DNA of 64,000 nucleotides, taken from assembly GCA_903849645.1 (NCBI GenBank), contig CAINJJ010000001.1:62001-126000 (forward strand), written 5' to 3'. The position numbers were made by a program, and so were the translations under genes. Below, one piece after another: positions 18,147 through 29,044 of the stretch; position 1 is the stretch's first letter; every line of letters starts with the position of its first letter. The notes under the pieces are model-generated. The model searched no databases. It was not told where the DNA came from and worked only from the letters and a program-made list of their open reading frames with translations. Origin of the DNA: an uncultured Acidobacteriaceae bacterium (lineage in GTDB: Bacteria > Acidobacteriota > Terriglobia > Terriglobales > Acidobacteriaceae).

Positions 18147-21100
18147 ATGATTCGCGCCCTCGTCGATTTTGCGCTGAAGAACCGCTGGATGGTGCTGGGC
18201 GGGCTGATTGTCCTCACTGCGTGGGGCGTGGTGTCGTTTCGCAACCTGCCCATCGAGGCGTATCCAGATGTAGCCAACAACTATGTGCAGATCATCACGC
18301 AGTGGCCGGGGCGTTCGGCGGAGGAGATCGAGCGGCAGGTCACCGTGCCGGTGGAGATTCAGATGGCGGGCATTCCCCACCTTACGCATCTGCGCTCAAC
18401 GACGCTGGCGGGCTTGTCGAGCCTGATGCTGGTCTTTGACGACGACTCGAAGGGCGACGTCAATCGCGAGCACGTGCTGGAGCGGCTGGGGCAGGTGAGC
18501 CTGCCCGCGAATCTGGTGCCGCAGATGGGAACGGACTGGAGCCCGGTGGGGCAGATCTACTGGTACACGCTGGAGAGCACCAACCCCGCCTACGACGTGA
18601 TGGAGAAGAAGTCGCTCGAAGACTGGAGCCTGGAGAAGTCGTTCAAGGGCGTGCAGGGCGTGGTGGATGTTTCGAGCTTTGGCGGGGCGACGAAGGAGTA
18701 TCAGATCCAGCTTGATCCGGAGAAGCTGGTGGCCTATGGGCTGAGCATCGCGCAGGTGGAGCAGCAGATCGCCGCCAACAACACCAATGGCGGAGGAAGC
18801 TTCATCGAGCAGGGCGCGCAGCAGATCAACGTGCAGTCCGCGGGCTTGTACACAAGCGTTCAGGACATTGAGAACACGGTGGTGAAGACTTCGAGCGGCG
18901 CGGCGATCAAGATCAAGGACATTGCCACGGTGGCGCAGGGGCCGAAGATTCGCCTGGGGCAGATCGGCAAGGCGGTGCATCGGGACGACGGCAAGATTGT
19001 GGACAATCCCGACACGGTGGAAGGGATCGTGCTGCTGCAAAAGGGCGCCGACTCCGACCCGGTGCTCGATGGGATTCACAAGGAGGTGGAAAAGCTCAAT
19101 GGCGACAAGGACCATGCAGGCATTTTGCCCAAGGGCGTCAAGATCAAGCCATTCCTGGATCGCTCAGACCTGGTGCGGTACACGGTGGACACGGTTGAGC
19201 ACAACCTGACAGAAGGCATGATCCTGGTGTCGGTGATTTTGATTCTCTTTCTGGGCAATGTGCGCGGGGCCATCATTGTGGCGCTCACCATTCCGTTTGC
19301 GCTGATGTTCGCGTCGATCTGCCTGGACCTGAGCCATATCCCCGCGAACCTTCTTTCGCTGGGGGCGCTGGACTTCGGGATGCTTGTGGATGGGTCGGTG
19401 GTGATGATTGAGAATATCGTCCGCCATCTCTCGCGCACGGATCATGCGCACTCGCCGGCCCGCAAGATTCTGATTGCGGCGCATGAGGTGCAGCGCCCGG
19501 TGTTCTTTGCCATCGCGATTATCATCACCGCTTACCTGCCCATCTTTACCCTGCAGGCCGTGGAAGGCCGCCTGTTCAAGCCCATGGCGTGGACGGTGGC
19601 ATTTGCGCTGCTGGGGGCGCTGGGTTTCGCCATGCTGGTTGCGCCGGTGCTGGCGAGCATCCTGTTTAGCAAGGGCACGCGGGAGTGGGAGAACCCGCTG
19701 CTGCTCTGGCTCACGGAGCGCTACCGAACGGCTGTCCGATCGGCCATCGTGCACAGGCGGAGGACAGTTGGCGTGGCTGTTGTGCTCTTCGCCGTTGCCG
19801 TCTACCTGACCATCGGCGGACCCATCGGTTCGGAGTTTCTGCCGCACCTGGACGAGGGGTCCATCTGGGTGCGCGGCACGCTGCCTCCCAGCGAAGGGCC
19901 CGCGGCCAGCATCGACTTTGTCAACAGGGCGCGGGTGGTGATGGCCTCGTTTCCTGAAGTGACGCAGGTGGTGAGCCAGACCGGACGGCCCGATGATGGA
20001 ACCGACACCACGGGCTTCTTCAACACCGAGTATTTTGTCGACCTGAAGCCGAAGAAGGCGTGGCGGGGGCTCTTTCACCAAGACAAGGAAGCCCTGATCG
20101 CCGCGATGAACAGGGAGTTGCAAAAGTTTCCCGGCGTCATCTGGAACTTCTCCCAACCCATCAGCGACAACATGGAAGAGGCGGTCAGCGGCGTCAAGGG
20201 CGAGCTTGCCGTCAAGCTCTATGGCGATGACCTGCACACGCTGGAGAAGAAGGCGGAGGAGATCGAGGCGCAGATGGCCTCCATTCGTGGCATCGAGGAC
20301 CTGGGCATCTTTCGTGTCATCGGCCAGCCCAATCTCAATTTGACCGTTGACCGCGCGGCTGCTGCCCGTTGGGGCATCAACGTTGCCGATATCCAGGACG
20401 CCGTGCAGACCGCGGCCGGCGCCAATGCCTTGACCCAGGTGCAGCAGGGAGAGGCGCGCTATGACGTGACCCTGCGCTATCAACAGCGCTATCGCGACAC
20501 GCGGGAGGCGATCGAGGATGTGCGCCTGCTGGCGCCGTCGGGCGAGCGGGTCTCGCTGGCGCAGTTGACGCGCGTCACAACGGACGACGGAGCCGAGGAG
20601 ATCTATCGCGAGGGGGGGCAGCGGTATATCGCCATCAAGTACTCGGTGCGGGGGCGCGATCTTGGATCCACCGTGGGCGAGGCCATCGGAAAGGTGGAGA
20701 GATATGTTCAGCTTCCGGCCGGCTATCATGCCGAGTGGGCAGGCGAGTACGAGAGCCAGAAACGCGCCGACAAGCGCATGGCGATCGTGGTGCCGGTAAC
20801 GGTGCTGGCCATCTTCATGATTCTCTATACGATGTTCCGCTCCTACAAATGGGCGCTGCTGATCCTGGTGAGTGTGATCATGGCCTCGGTGGGCGGCCCG
20901 CTGGCCCTGTTTCTGACGCACACCAACTTCTCGGTCTCGTCGGCTGTGGGATTCCTGGCGCTGTTTGGGGTCTCGGTGCAGACGGGGGTCATCATGATCG
21001 AGTTCATCAACCAGCTGCGGGCGCGGGGCAAGGACACGGACGTGTCCTATGAAGAGCACATCATTGACGCGGCGGTGGAGGGCGCGGTGCTTCGCCTGCG

Positions 21101-21317
21101 GCCCATCATGATGACCATGCTGGTGGCCACGCTGGGGCTGCTGCCGGCGGCGTTTTCCCACGCCATCGGGTCAGACTCGCAGCGGCCGTTTGCGATCGTG
21201 ATTGTGGGCGGGCTGCTGGCGAACCTGATCATCGGCATCTTCCTCTTGCCTACGCTCTATGTATGGGTAGCTGGGAAGAACGATATTCTGCCGGCGGTGG
21301 AGATGTCGGAATACTAG
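18147..21317 (+). CDS. HME-family RND heavy-metal efflux pump (CusA/CzcA type)
   Basis: 1056 residues, the normal RND length with two repeats of six membrane helices and two large periplasmic loops. The heavy-metal subgroup is indicated by the TM4 segment GALDFGMLVDGSVVMIEN, which carries the DFG...DG pattern typical of CzcA/CusA rather than the DD of drug pumps, and by the second-half counterpart FGVSVQTGVIMIEFIN. The protein uses proton flow to expel metal ions from periplasm or cytoplasm. Which metal cannot be assigned from these residues. It starts at the base after the adaptor stop. No sensor-regulator pair is adjacent. Confidence 0.94.
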   Translation: MIRALVDFALKNRWMVLGGLIVLTAWGVVSFRNLPIEAYPDVANNYVQIITQWPGRSAEEIERQVTVPVEIQMAGIPHLTHLRSTTLAGLSSLMLVFDDDSKGDVNREHVLERLGQVSLPANLVPQMGTDWSPVGQIYWYTLESTNPAYDVMEKKSLEDWSLEKSFKGVQGVVDVSSFGGATKEYQIQLDPEKLVAYGLSIAQVEQQIAANNTNGGGSFIEQGAQQINVQSAGLYTSVQDIENTVVKTSSGAAIKIKDIATVAQGPKIRLGQIGKAVHRDDGKIVDNPDTVEGIVLLQKGADSDPVLDGIHKEVEKLNGDKDHAGILPKGVKIKPFLDRSDLVRYTVDTVEHNLTEGMILVSVILILFLGNVRGAIIVALTIPFALMFASICLDLSHIPANLLSLGALDFGMLVDGSVVMIENIVRHLSRTDHAHSPARKILIAAHEVQRPVFFAIAIIITAYLPIFTLQAVEGRLFKPMAWTVAFALLGALGFAMLVAPVLASILFSKGTREWENPLLLWLTERYRTAVRSAIVHRRRTVGVAVVLFAVAVYLTIGGPIGSEFLPHLDEGSIWVRGTLPPSEGPAASIDFVNRARVVMASFPEVTQVVSQTGRPDDGTDTTGFFNTEYFVDLKPKKAWRGLFHQDKEALIAAMNRELQKFPGVIWNFSQPISDNMEEAVSGVKGELAVKLYGDDLHTLEKKAEEIEAQMASIRGIEDLGIFRVIGQPNLNLTVDRAAAARWGINVADIQDAVQTAAGANALTQVQQGEARYDVTLRYQQRYRDTREAIEDVRLLAPSGERVSLAQLTRVTTDDGAEEIYREGGQRYIAIKYSVRGRDLGSTVGEAIGKVERYVQLPAGYHAEWAGEYESQKRADKRMAIVVPVTVLAIFMILYTMFRSYKWALLILVSVIMASVGGPLALFLTHTNFSVSSAVGFLALFGVSVQTGVIMIEFINQLRARGKDTDVSYEEHIIDAAVEGAVLRLRPIMMTMLVATLGLLPAAFSHAIGSDSQRPFAIVIVGGLLANLIIGIFLLPTLYVWVAGKNDILPAVEMSEY

Positions 21318-21379
21318 CTGTGACCGCATGATTTCGGCGGGTTGGGCGTCTGCTTCTTGCGCGGGGAGATTGGTCTGGT

Positions 21380-23989
21380 TCAGGCGCCGGCAGGAGTGCG
21401 GAGCGAATCGATGGCGGCGGTGAGGTCGCGGGCCAGAGTCGCGCGCGCCTCTTCGGGGAGTTTTGCGCCCTGGGCCGTGAGGTAGAAGACATCGATGGCG
21501 GTCTCGCCTTCGGTGTCAATCAGAGCGACCTCGATGTTGCACTGATGGATGCTGAGGGTGAGCGCGATCTGGCGCAGCAGACCGGGCAGATCCTGCGAGA
21601 CCACCTGAAGAATCGTGGAGTGGGAAGAAGACTCGGAGTCGAATTCGAGGCGTGTGGCCACCTCGACCTTGAGATTGCCGGGGTTGTTGAGGTGGCGGCG
21701 CGACTCGAGCATCTGCTCGACGGGTACCTTGAGGGAGACCACATCGTGGATGTAGCCGAGGAAGCGATCCTTCTCGCTGGGGTTCAGTTCCAGGGTGCGG
21801 AAGACATCGGAGAACTGGAAGCTGTCGACGACCACGCCGGCCTCGTTGGAGAAGGCTCCTGCCTTGACGATGTTCATGCCCCAGGCTGCCAGCGCGCCGG
21901 CCACATCGGCAAAGAGGCGCGAGCGGTCGCGGGCAATGACGGTGAGATCGAAGAGCTGGCGGTGGGGGCGGAGGTCGAGCTGGACGGGGTCCTGGTCGAG
22001 GTTGGCGGCGAGCTGGAAGTGGTTGCGAATCTGCTCAGGCAGCCGGGTTTGCAGGTAGCGCTGGGGGAGCCCCTCAAGGAACTGCTTGAGCGTGTCGTAT
22101 TGCGCGGCCGGGACCATGGAGCGGATGCGATTGAGGAGCGTGGGGTCGATGGCCGCGTGGTAGCGCACCTCGTCGACGGAGCGGTCCATGAAGTTGGCCG
22201 TGGCCATGTAAAGCTGCCAGAGGTTCTCTGCCTTCCAGGGTGTGAGGGCCTCGGGGTTGACGGCCTTGATGTCGGCAAAGGTCATCAGGGTGAGCATTTT
22301 GAGCAGCGAGGGGCTGCCGATCTTCTCTGAGAAGCCACGCACGTTTTCAATGTCGAAGATGTCGCGGCGCAGGGCGTTGGACATCTCCAGGTGGAGGCGG
22401 ATGAGCTTGAGGATGGCTTCGCGTTCTTCGGCGTCGAAGTCGAGGCGGGCAAGGAAGGCGTCAGCCAGTTCAACACTCTGGATGGAGTGCTCGCCGGTGC
22501 GGCGGGCCTTGCCGGTGTCGTGGAGCAAGAGGGCAAGGAGGAAGAGGTCGAGGCGGTCGATCTCCGGCAGCAACTGGGCCAGGCGCTGCTCGTAGTCGTG
22601 CGCGGGCTGGCGGAGGCCGTGGATGTTGTCGATGACCAGGAAGGTGTGCTCATCGACGGTGTACCGGTGGTAGCTGTCGCGAATGACCAGGGCGTCGATG
22701 CCGTGGAACTCGGGGATGAGCATCTCCAGGACGCCGAGAGCGTGCATGGTGCGGAGGGCGTGGGCGGCATGGGGCCCGAGCAGGACCTCGCGGAGCGCGT
22801 TCCAGAGATAGGGCCCCTCGGGGATATGGATGGCGAGGGCGGGCAGCGCGTCAGTGATGCGGTCTTCCGCGGCCTGGGAGAGGGCGTAGCCGTGGGTGGC
22901 CATGAGGGAGAAGATGCGGAGGATGGCGCTGGTGTCGTTGAACTGCGCGCCGGGGACGATGTCGATGCGGCCCTGGTCAAGGATGAAGTCGGTGCCGGCG
23001 ATGGGGGTGCGGCGGCGGCGGAACTGGCGGTAGAAGCTGACCGGGGCGGGCAGGTGCTCCATCAGCAGCGCCGCGCGGCGGTAGATGACGCGGGCGTGGC
23101 GGTAATAGGTGCGCATCCAGTAGGCAGGGTCGGCGGTTCCGCGGGTCTCCAGGCCAATGGAGTTGGCCGCCGCTTCATCCTGCGACTGCCAGTCGAGCGT
23201 GTTGTCGTCGCGGCCGTGACGGAAGTGGAGAAAACATCGGCTGGCGGCAAGAAAGTCGAAGGCGGCTTCGGCGTCGCCGCGGGCGGACTGGAAGACGCCG
23301 CCGCGCTGGCGGGGCCACTCCTTGGTTTCCTTGAGGTGGAAGAGCAGGGCGAACCAGACGGCGAGGTGATAGTCGCGGAGCCCGCCGGGACAGTCCTTCA
23401 GGTTCGGTTCCAGGTGGAAGATGGTGTTGCCGAACTTGGCGTGGCGGTTGCGGGCGATTTCGCCGAGCTTCTGGGTAATGGTGTTCCACTCGCTGAGCAC
23501 GAGGCCGGGCAGGACCGTCTGATGAAGCTGCTGGTAGAGCGGGAAGTGGCCGGCGAGGAAGCGGCGGTCGAGCGTGGCCAGGGTGAATTCGAGGTTGTCG
23601 GGGTCAAAGCGCCCCGCTTCCTTGACGGTGCGGTTGCAGGGGCTGGCGCGGAGGCCGATGTCCCACATGCCCTGAACGATGGCGCGGACGGCGTCCTTGG
23701 ACTGGATCTCGGTCTTTTCGTCGGCAAAAGCGAAGAGGACGTCGATGTCGGAGTAGGGGAAGAGGTCCTTGCGCCCGTAGCCGCCCAAAGCGAGCAGGGA
23801 GACGTTCTGCGCGGGCTGTCCGGCAAAGGCCCTGCGCCACATTTCAATGAGGATACGGTCCACCACGGCGGAGCGGCGGCGGATGGCGGCGGTGCCGTCG
23901 CCGGTGCGTTCGCAGGTCTGGCGGACAAGCGCCATCTCCCGCATATACTGCTCCCGAAGATCGTCAACCGCGAAAGCGACTGGATTCAT
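21380..23989 (-). CDS. glnD: PII uridylyltransferase / uridylyl-removing enzyme
   Basis: 869 residues from ATG 23989, typical of GlnD. Domain order: nucleotidyltransferase (GGYGR at 69-73, then YSDIDVLF with Asp81 and Asp83), linker, HD domain ([16 protein letters not shown]), and two C-terminal ACT domains ([17 protein letters not shown] and [17 protein letters not shown]). GlnD uridylylates PII when glutamine is low and removes the group when it is high. Its substrate gene glnB lies 1.9 kb away at 25881, with amtB beyond. A TTG ten codons upstream is an alternative start. It is convergent with the efflux operon. Confidence 0.95.
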   Translation of the reverse strand: MNPVAFAVDDLREQYMREMALVRQTCERTGDGTAAIRRRSAVVDRILIEMWRRAFAGQPAQNVSLLALGGYGRKDLFPYSDIDVLFAFADEKTEIQSKDAVRAIVQGMWDIGLRASPCNRTVKEAGRFDPDNLEFTLATLDRRFLAGHFPLYQQLHQTVLPGLVLSEWNTITQKLGEIARNRHAKFGNTIFHLEPNLKDCPGGLRDYHLAVWFALLFHLKETKEWPRQRGGVFQSARGDAEAAFDFLAASRCFLHFRHGRDDNTLDWQSQDEAAANSIGLETRGTADPAYWMRTYYRHARVIYRRAALLMEHLPAPVSFYRQFRRRRTPIAGTDFILDQGRIDIVPGAQFNDTSAILRIFSLMATHGYALSQAAEDRITDALPALAIHIPEGPYLWNALREVLLGPHAAHALRTMHALGVLEMLIPEFHGIDALVIRDSYHRYTVDEHTFLVIDNIHGLRQPAHDYEQRLAQLLPEIDRLDLFLLALLLHDTGKARRTGEHSIQSVELADAFLARLDFDAEEREAILKLIRLHLEMSNALRRDIFDIENVRGFSEKIGSPSLLKMLTLMTFADIKAVNPEALTPWKAENLWQLYMATANFMDRSVDEVRYHAAIDPTLLNRIRSMVPAAQYDTLKQFLEGLPQRYLQTRLPEQIRNHFQLAANLDQDPVQLDLRPHRQLFDLTVIARDRSRLFADVAGALAAWGMNIVKAGAFSNEAGVVVDSFQFSDVFRTLELNPSEKDRFLGYIHDVVSLKVPVEQMLESRRHLNNPGNLKVEVATRLEFDSESSSHSTILQVVSQDLPGLLRQIALTLSIHQCNIEVALIDTEGETAIDVFYLTAQGAKLPEEARATLARDLTAAIDSLRTPAGA

Positions 23990-24322
23990 ATGTATTTTTT
24001 GCTTGGCTTGCCGAGGCAAGAAGGAATTGTTAACAGGATAAGCGATTTTGTCGCGGATGGGGACCTTTTGGGGCCGCGACCGGGAAAATGATGGATTGCT
24101 TTCATTCGAAGGGGCGCGGGAGTGGAGCTTTTTAATTGCGCGGGGGTTGTCTTGTGTAGGCGGGCAGGCGTAGTCTCAAGCAACCTTTCAAATCTTCTGC
24201 GAGGTATGGGCCCCCGGCATATTTAAGGGACGCATATCGTGCGCCTTTTTATGAGCGGCCGTTCATTTGAACCGTTGGCAAAGGGACGGCCCCGTGCTTC
24301 AACCCGGCAAGGAGTGTCACGC
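23990..24322. other. Divergent intergenic region, glnD / lipoprotein gene
   Basis: About 330 bases. It holds a short palindrome CTTGCC-GA-GGCAAG (24007-24020) just upstream of glnD, and a possible leader stem GGCCGT (24257-24262) / ACGGCC (24286-24291) before the lipoprotein gene. I see no ORF. The leader stem does not match a riboswitch consensus I know. Confidence 0.4.
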
Positions 24323-25777
24323 ATGAAGTTCAATCGGACCGCCGCCGCCCGAGGCTTTTCGGCGATGATTCTATGTTTTGCCGTCGGTATCGCAGCCTGC
24401 CAGTCGCATCAGGAGCGGCGGCCTGGACCGTCCGCGCAAGCCGCGGGGAACGACCTCAAGATTGTCGACAATCCAGGCGGGGGCCAGTTTGGCTATGGGT
24501 CGCTGACCGGGCAGGGCACCAAGGAGGACGCGCTGGTGTATATGCTGCACCAGGTGCATGGGCACTTTGGCGACAAGCCGCTGGTGGGCAAGTTCTTCCA
24601 GTCGCGCGACCACAGTTCCCTGGCCACGTTTTTCACGGTAAACGCCAGGAACATGGGCGGCAAGATGGTGGCCGGGCTGGTGATTGTCTCGATTCCCAAG
24701 AGCGGCGCGCCCCAGGCAGCGGTTCTCTATGACTATGCCAACCGGTTTGTTTCGACGGAGCCGTCGATGATGAAGGCGCTCTCGGCCGCGTGGCAGGGGG
24801 CGGGTGGTTCAGCGGGCGGGACAGAGGCTCCAGAGGGCCAGGGCGCCGGTGCGAGGGGCACCGCCGAACACCTCACCTGGGCCACCGCGGGAGACCGCAG
24901 CGCGACCATCGGCCTGCCGCAGGGATGGCGCATCACCGCCGTCGCGGGCGGGCAACTGACCGCCGAGGGACCGCGGGGCGAGATGGTGGGCCTGGGGCTG
25001 CTCTACCAGCAGATCATCGACCCGCGCAATCCGCAGGCGCAGAGCATGGCCAGGATGCCCGGTTTCAACCGGACGCCGCATATCATCTGCCCTTTGACCG
25101 GCGACCTGTTTTCAGCCTATGTGAGCGTGACCAACCAGGTCAGGCACAATCTGGGCCTTTCGCAGGGCACGTTCAACCTGACCAGTTCCACCAACCTTCC
25201 TCCAGATGGAGGGCCGGTGCGGCCCCTGCAGGCAATCTTTACGGTGGACCTGCATGACGGCAAGGGCCCGCGCAAAGGCAGCGCCCGCATCGGCGTCTTG
25301 CAGATTCGGGGCATTCCGACCTGGGCCATGACGGTAAGCTCCTCGAACGTCCCGGCGCAGTTTGCGGATGCGGAAGCGGCCACCATGACTGCCGTGATCA
25401 ACTCCTACAGCCAGGACGCCAAGGTGATTGCGCAGGAGGGGGCAGCCGATCTGGAGACGATTCGCCAGGTGGGCATCCGGAGCAGAATGGTGGCCGAGGA
25501 GGCCGACCAGCGGCGCGAGGCCAGCAGCCAGGCCTACGAAGCGCACAGGCAGGCGTTGAACCAGAACAGCAGCGAGTTCAATGAGCACATGGGCAACATC
25601 GACTGGTCCAGCAAGCTGACGCAGGACTACATTCTTGATCGGTCGGTGGTCAGAGACAACGACTGGGACGCGGCGGCCACGGCCAGCAACAAGTTCGCCG
25701 ACTCGCTGGTGAGGGCCAACCCCAACCGGTTTGAGATCGTGCAGAACCAGGAACTGATCCGGGGCCGGGACTACTAG
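24323..25777 (+). CDS. Putative lipoprotein of unknown function
   Basis: 484 residues from ATG 24323, fixed by AAGGAG eight bases upstream. The N-terminus ends in a lipobox (FAVGIAACQSH), so it is probably a membrane-anchored envelope protein. The body has globular strand-rich sequence (residues about 60-150 and 190-370), and residues about 390-440 are Glu/Ala/Gln-rich and likely helical (VAEEADQRREASSQAYEAHRQ). No family is recognised. It stands between glnD (divergent) and glnB (convergent), but nothing in the sequence ties it to nitrogen control. A strong terminator follows. Confidence 0.75.
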   Translation: MKFNRTAAARGFSAMILCFAVGIAACQSHQERRPGPSAQAAGNDLKIVDNPGGGQFGYGSLTGQGTKEDALVYMLHQVHGHFGDKPLVGKFFQSRDHSSLATFFTVNARNMGGKMVAGLVIVSIPKSGAPQAAVLYDYANRFVSTEPSMMKALSAAWQGAGGSAGGTEAPEGQGAGARGTAEHLTWATAGDRSATIGLPQGWRITAVAGGQLTAEGPRGEMVGLGLLYQQIIDPRNPQAQSMARMPGFNRTPHIICPLTGDLFSAYVSVTNQVRHNLGLSQGTFNLTSSTNLPPDGGPVRPLQAIFTVDLHDGKGPRKGSARIGVLQIRGIPTWAMTVSSSNVPAQFADAEAATMTAVINSYSQDAKVIAQEGAADLETIRQVGIRSRMVAEEADQRREASSQAYEAHRQALNQNSSEFNEHMGNIDWSSKLTQDYILDRSVVRDNDWDAAATASNKFADSLVRANPNRFEIVQNQELIRGRDY

Positions 25778-25795
25778 AGAAGCAGCATCGATTGA

Positions 25796-25850
25796 ATGGC
25801 GCCTGCAGACCGGGTCCTGGGACCGGGGCTGGCAGGCGCCATCTTTGTTG
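25796..25850 (+). terminator. Rho-independent-like terminator after lipoprotein gene
   Basis: ATGGCGCCTGC (25796-25806) pairs with GCAGGCGCCAT (25832-25842), an 11-bp stem with a 25-base loop that contains its own CCGGGTCC/GGACCGG pairing, followed by CTTTGTTG. It lies 19 bases after the lipoprotein stop and before the convergent glnB. Confidence 0.7.
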
Positions 25851-25880
25851 TGATTCAGTGCATGGCCACGGACGAAAACG

Positions 25881-26459
<579 letters not shown>

Positions 26460-27896
26460 CTACGAGTTGAGGTCGTACCCTTCTTCGCCATGCTGCGAGA
26501 GGTCGAGGCCTTCGGATTCGTCTTCAGGGGAGAGGCGCAGTCCGATGACTTTATCGACGAGGAACAGCAGGACGAGGGTGCCGACGATGGAGATTCCCCA
26601 GGCGAGTCCGACGCCGGCAGCCTGGTTGAGCAGTTGACCCCAGTGGCCGTCGAGGACGCCGGTTGGGATGGGATTTCCAGCCGCGTCCTTGCCGAAGGCG
26701 GCGTTGATGGCGGTGGTGGCAAAGATGCCGGTGAGCAGAGCGCCGAGGGTTCCGCCTGCGCCGTGGACACCGAAGGCGTCCAGCGAGTCGTCGTAGCCGA
26801 AGAAGCTTTTGACCTTGAAGACCATCAGCGAGCAGAAGGCTCCGGCGAGCAGGCCGATGAGGAGCGCCGAGAAGGGCTGCACATAGCCTGAGGCGGGGGT
26901 AATGGCGACCAGGCCCGCGACGGCTCCGGAGATGGCGCCGAGGGCGGTGGGCTTGCCGTTGTGAATCCACTCGGCGACCGTCCAGCCGAGGGCGGCGGCA
27001 GCGGCGGCAAAATGGGTGTTGATGAAAGCGGAGGTGGCCAGCGGTCCGGAGCCGAGGGCCGAGCCGGCGTTGAAGCCGAACCAGCCCACCCAAAGCAGGC
27101 AGGCGCCGATGAAACTGAGCACCATGGAGTGGGGGGGCATATTGGTGTGCGGATAGCCGAGCCGCTTGCCGAGATAGATGGCGGTCACCAGGGCGGAGAC
27201 GCCGCTGGTGACGTGGACGACGGTTCCGCCGGCGAAGTCGAGGGAAGGGATTGCTCCGCCGGAGGCGTTGAGCAGGCCGCCGACTCCCCAGACCATGTGA
27301 GCCATGGGGCTATAGACAATGAGCGACCAGAGGGAAAGGAAGACGGCCATGGCGCTGAACTTCATGCGCTCCGCGAATGCGCCGGTGATGAGCGCCGGAG
27401 TGATGATGGCGAACATCAACTGGTAGACCATGTAGGTTTGAGCAGGGATGGTGGGGGCGTAGTCGGTGTTGGGGGTGAGTCCGACGCCGCGCAGAAAGAC
27501 GTGCTCGAAGCCGCCGATGAAGGCGTTGCCGTGGCCGAAGGCGAGCGAGTAGCCGCAGATGGCCCAGAGGATGGTGACCAGGCCGATCATGGCGAAGCTC
27601 TGCATCATGGTGCCGAGGATGTTTTTTCTGCGCACCAGGCCGCCATAGAAGAGGGCCAGTCCAGGGCCGGTCATGAGCAGGACCAGGGCGGCGGAGACCA
27701 GCATCCAGGCGTTGTCGCCGGCCATGCGGGCGCTATCGGCAGCGGCCTGCGCGTTTTCAACGGAGTGCTGGAGAGCGGCGAGTTGGGCCTGGGTGACGGG
27801 GGCTTGCGCGGCGGGGACGGCAGCCTGCGCCAGCGAAAGAAGGGGAGTGACCAGCAAGACGGACACGAGCAACAGCCGGACGATGCAACGAAACAT
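26460..27896 (-). CDS. amtB: Ammonium transporter
   Basis: 478 residues. A cleavable signal peptide (LLLVSVLLVTPLLSLAQA) and an extra helical N-terminal stretch precede eleven membrane helices. Family marks: DNAWMLVSAALVLLMTGPGLALFYGGLVR, the pore twin histidines in GTVVHVTSG and FGVHGAGGTLG, and the signature DFAGG. It conducts ammonium/ammonia inward and is gated by a PII protein binding from the cytoplasm; a PII gene follows in the same direction. The GGAG ten bases upstream supports the start. Confidence 0.96.
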   Translation of the reverse strand: MFRCIVRLLLVSVLLVTPLLSLAQAAVPAAQAPVTQAQLAALQHSVENAQAAADSARMAGDNAWMLVSAALVLLMTGPGLALFYGGLVRRKNILGTMMQSFAMIGLVTILWAICGYSLAFGHGNAFIGGFEHVFLRGVGLTPNTDYAPTIPAQTYMVYQLMFAIITPALITGAFAERMKFSAMAVFLSLWSLIVYSPMAHMVWGVGGLLNASGGAIPSLDFAGGTVVHVTSGVSALVTAIYLGKRLGYPHTNMPPHSMVLSFIGACLLWVGWFGFNAGSALGSGPLATSAFINTHFAAAAAALGWTVAEWIHNGKPTALGAISGAVAGLVAITPASGYVQPFSALLIGLLAGAFCSLMVFKVKSFFGYDDSLDAFGVHGAGGTLGALLTGIFATTAINAAFGKDAAGNPIPTGVLDGHWGQLLNQAAGVGLAWGISIVGTLVLLFLVDKVIGLRLSPEDESEGLDLSQHGEEGYDLNS

Positions 27897-28137
27897 GGGG
27901 TTTCCGCTCCGAAAAAGGCGCTGATTGAAGCAGCGCGGACGGGGAACAGGGTTCAGTTATCAGGATTCGGCGAACGACTTTTGAGTGATTCGGCGACAGC
28001 TCACAACCGTCCGGCAGCCTCAACAGAAGCGCTGGACAACCTGGGGTTGATTGCGCATTGAGTTGATTTTCATGAACACTGAAGGATAGCGCAAGCCCCC
28101 AGGTGCATTTTTTAGAGGCTGGCGCGGAGGAGAGCGC

Positions 28138-28941
28138 ATGAGGATGGGCGGCATGAGGCGATTTGGGGGGCATCGAGCGGCGGTGCGCCGGGCCGGGCAT
28201 CCAGCCTGCTGCCTGATGCTTTTCATCGCCTGCATGGCTGCGGCAGGGCAGGGGAGCGCTGGACGGGAGGCAAGCTGCCAGAAGGTCGTGTTGGCGGGCG
28301 AGGCAAGCGCCGGACAGGAGTGGAAGGCCGCGATCGGGCAGGGGTGGGTCTTCCGCGTATTACCCATTGCGCCGGCAACCGCGGGCTATAGCGGATGGGA
28401 CCTGGTGGTCGACCGGGAGAAGCCTGCGGGGTTTCCCGATGCGCTGCTGGTGGCCACGCCCCCTTACAACTCGATCAACGAGCGGGAGATCGGAACGACC
28501 TTTGGGTTGCGGGCTCAGGACGCCATCGGATGGAATCCGCGCGGCTTCCACTTTCTCATCGACCCGGTTGCGTTCGAGGAGAGCCAGCGGCTTTTTCAGG
28601 AGCTGGGCGGCGCGGGGCGAGGTGCGGGTTTACCCGTGGCAGGGAGCAGGGAAGGGCAGGCGATCAAACGGCTGCTTGAGATCAACCAGAGGGCGTCCGC
28701 TGGCCAGTTTCGCATCTTGGAGGCGCGCCTGACGCCAGGAGTCGCGGACGCGGCTCCATTTGCCCAGGGCTGGGCTCTTGCCTTGCCCAGGACGCCGCAC
28801 ACGTTTGAGCCGGCCGCGGGAGGCCGGTCAACGGCGGAGGGCGAGTTGCGCTGGATGCGGTTTTCCATCACGCTTTGGCTGCCCGGGATGTGGCGGGCGC
28901 CGAGGGAACTTCACGCGGCGAGGACTGGCTGTTCAGAATGA
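28138..28941 (+). CDS. Secreted protein of unknown function
   Basis: 267 residues; GGAGGAG lies about eight bases before the ATG at 28138. The N-terminus is Arg-rich, then has a hydrophobic core ([16 protein letters not shown]) that looks like a signal peptide. The mature part contains a strand-rich region ([75 protein letters not shown] shortened here for reading: two adjacent blocks around residues 48-130). No known domain is recognised. It lies about 100 bases before nuoB in the same direction. Confidence 0.65.
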   Translation: MRMGGMRRFGGHRAAVRRAGHPACCLMLFIACMAAAGQGSAGREASCQKVVLAGEASAGQEWKAAIGQGWVFRVLPIAPATAGYSGWDLVVDREKPAGFPDALLVATPPYNSINEREIGTTFGLRAQDAIGWNPRGFHFLIDPVAFEESQRLFQELGGAGRGAGLPVAGSREGQAIKRLLEINQRASAGQFRILEARLTPGVADAAPFAQGWALALPRTPHTFEPAAGGRSTAEGELRWMRFSITLWLPGMWRAPRELHAARTGCSE

Positions 28942-29044
28942 GAGGGGGAGCGGCCCAGATATCCTGATGCCGGCACAGGCCGGGAGACAAATCGGGTCAA
29001 AAGTGACCGTTCCTGAACAGGGGAGAGCGAGTTATATTAGATTT

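Noticed and set aside
19164..21161. A 665-codon minus-strand frame over the RND pump
   Set aside because: His/Arg/Gln-rich shadow of the pump gene with no recognisable domain.
22391..24091. A 566-codon plus-strand frame over glnD
   Set aside because: Antisense shadow; glnD has all expected domains on the other strand.
24251..24322. c-di-GMP or other riboswitch in the lipoprotein leader
   Set aside because: A stem GGCCGT/ACGGCC exists but the conserved GEMM bases and tetraloop pattern are absent.
28060..28110. Sigma-54 promoter upstream of amtB
   Set aside because: On the minus strand a CTGG...TTGC pair exists, but GG to GC spacing is about four bases too short.
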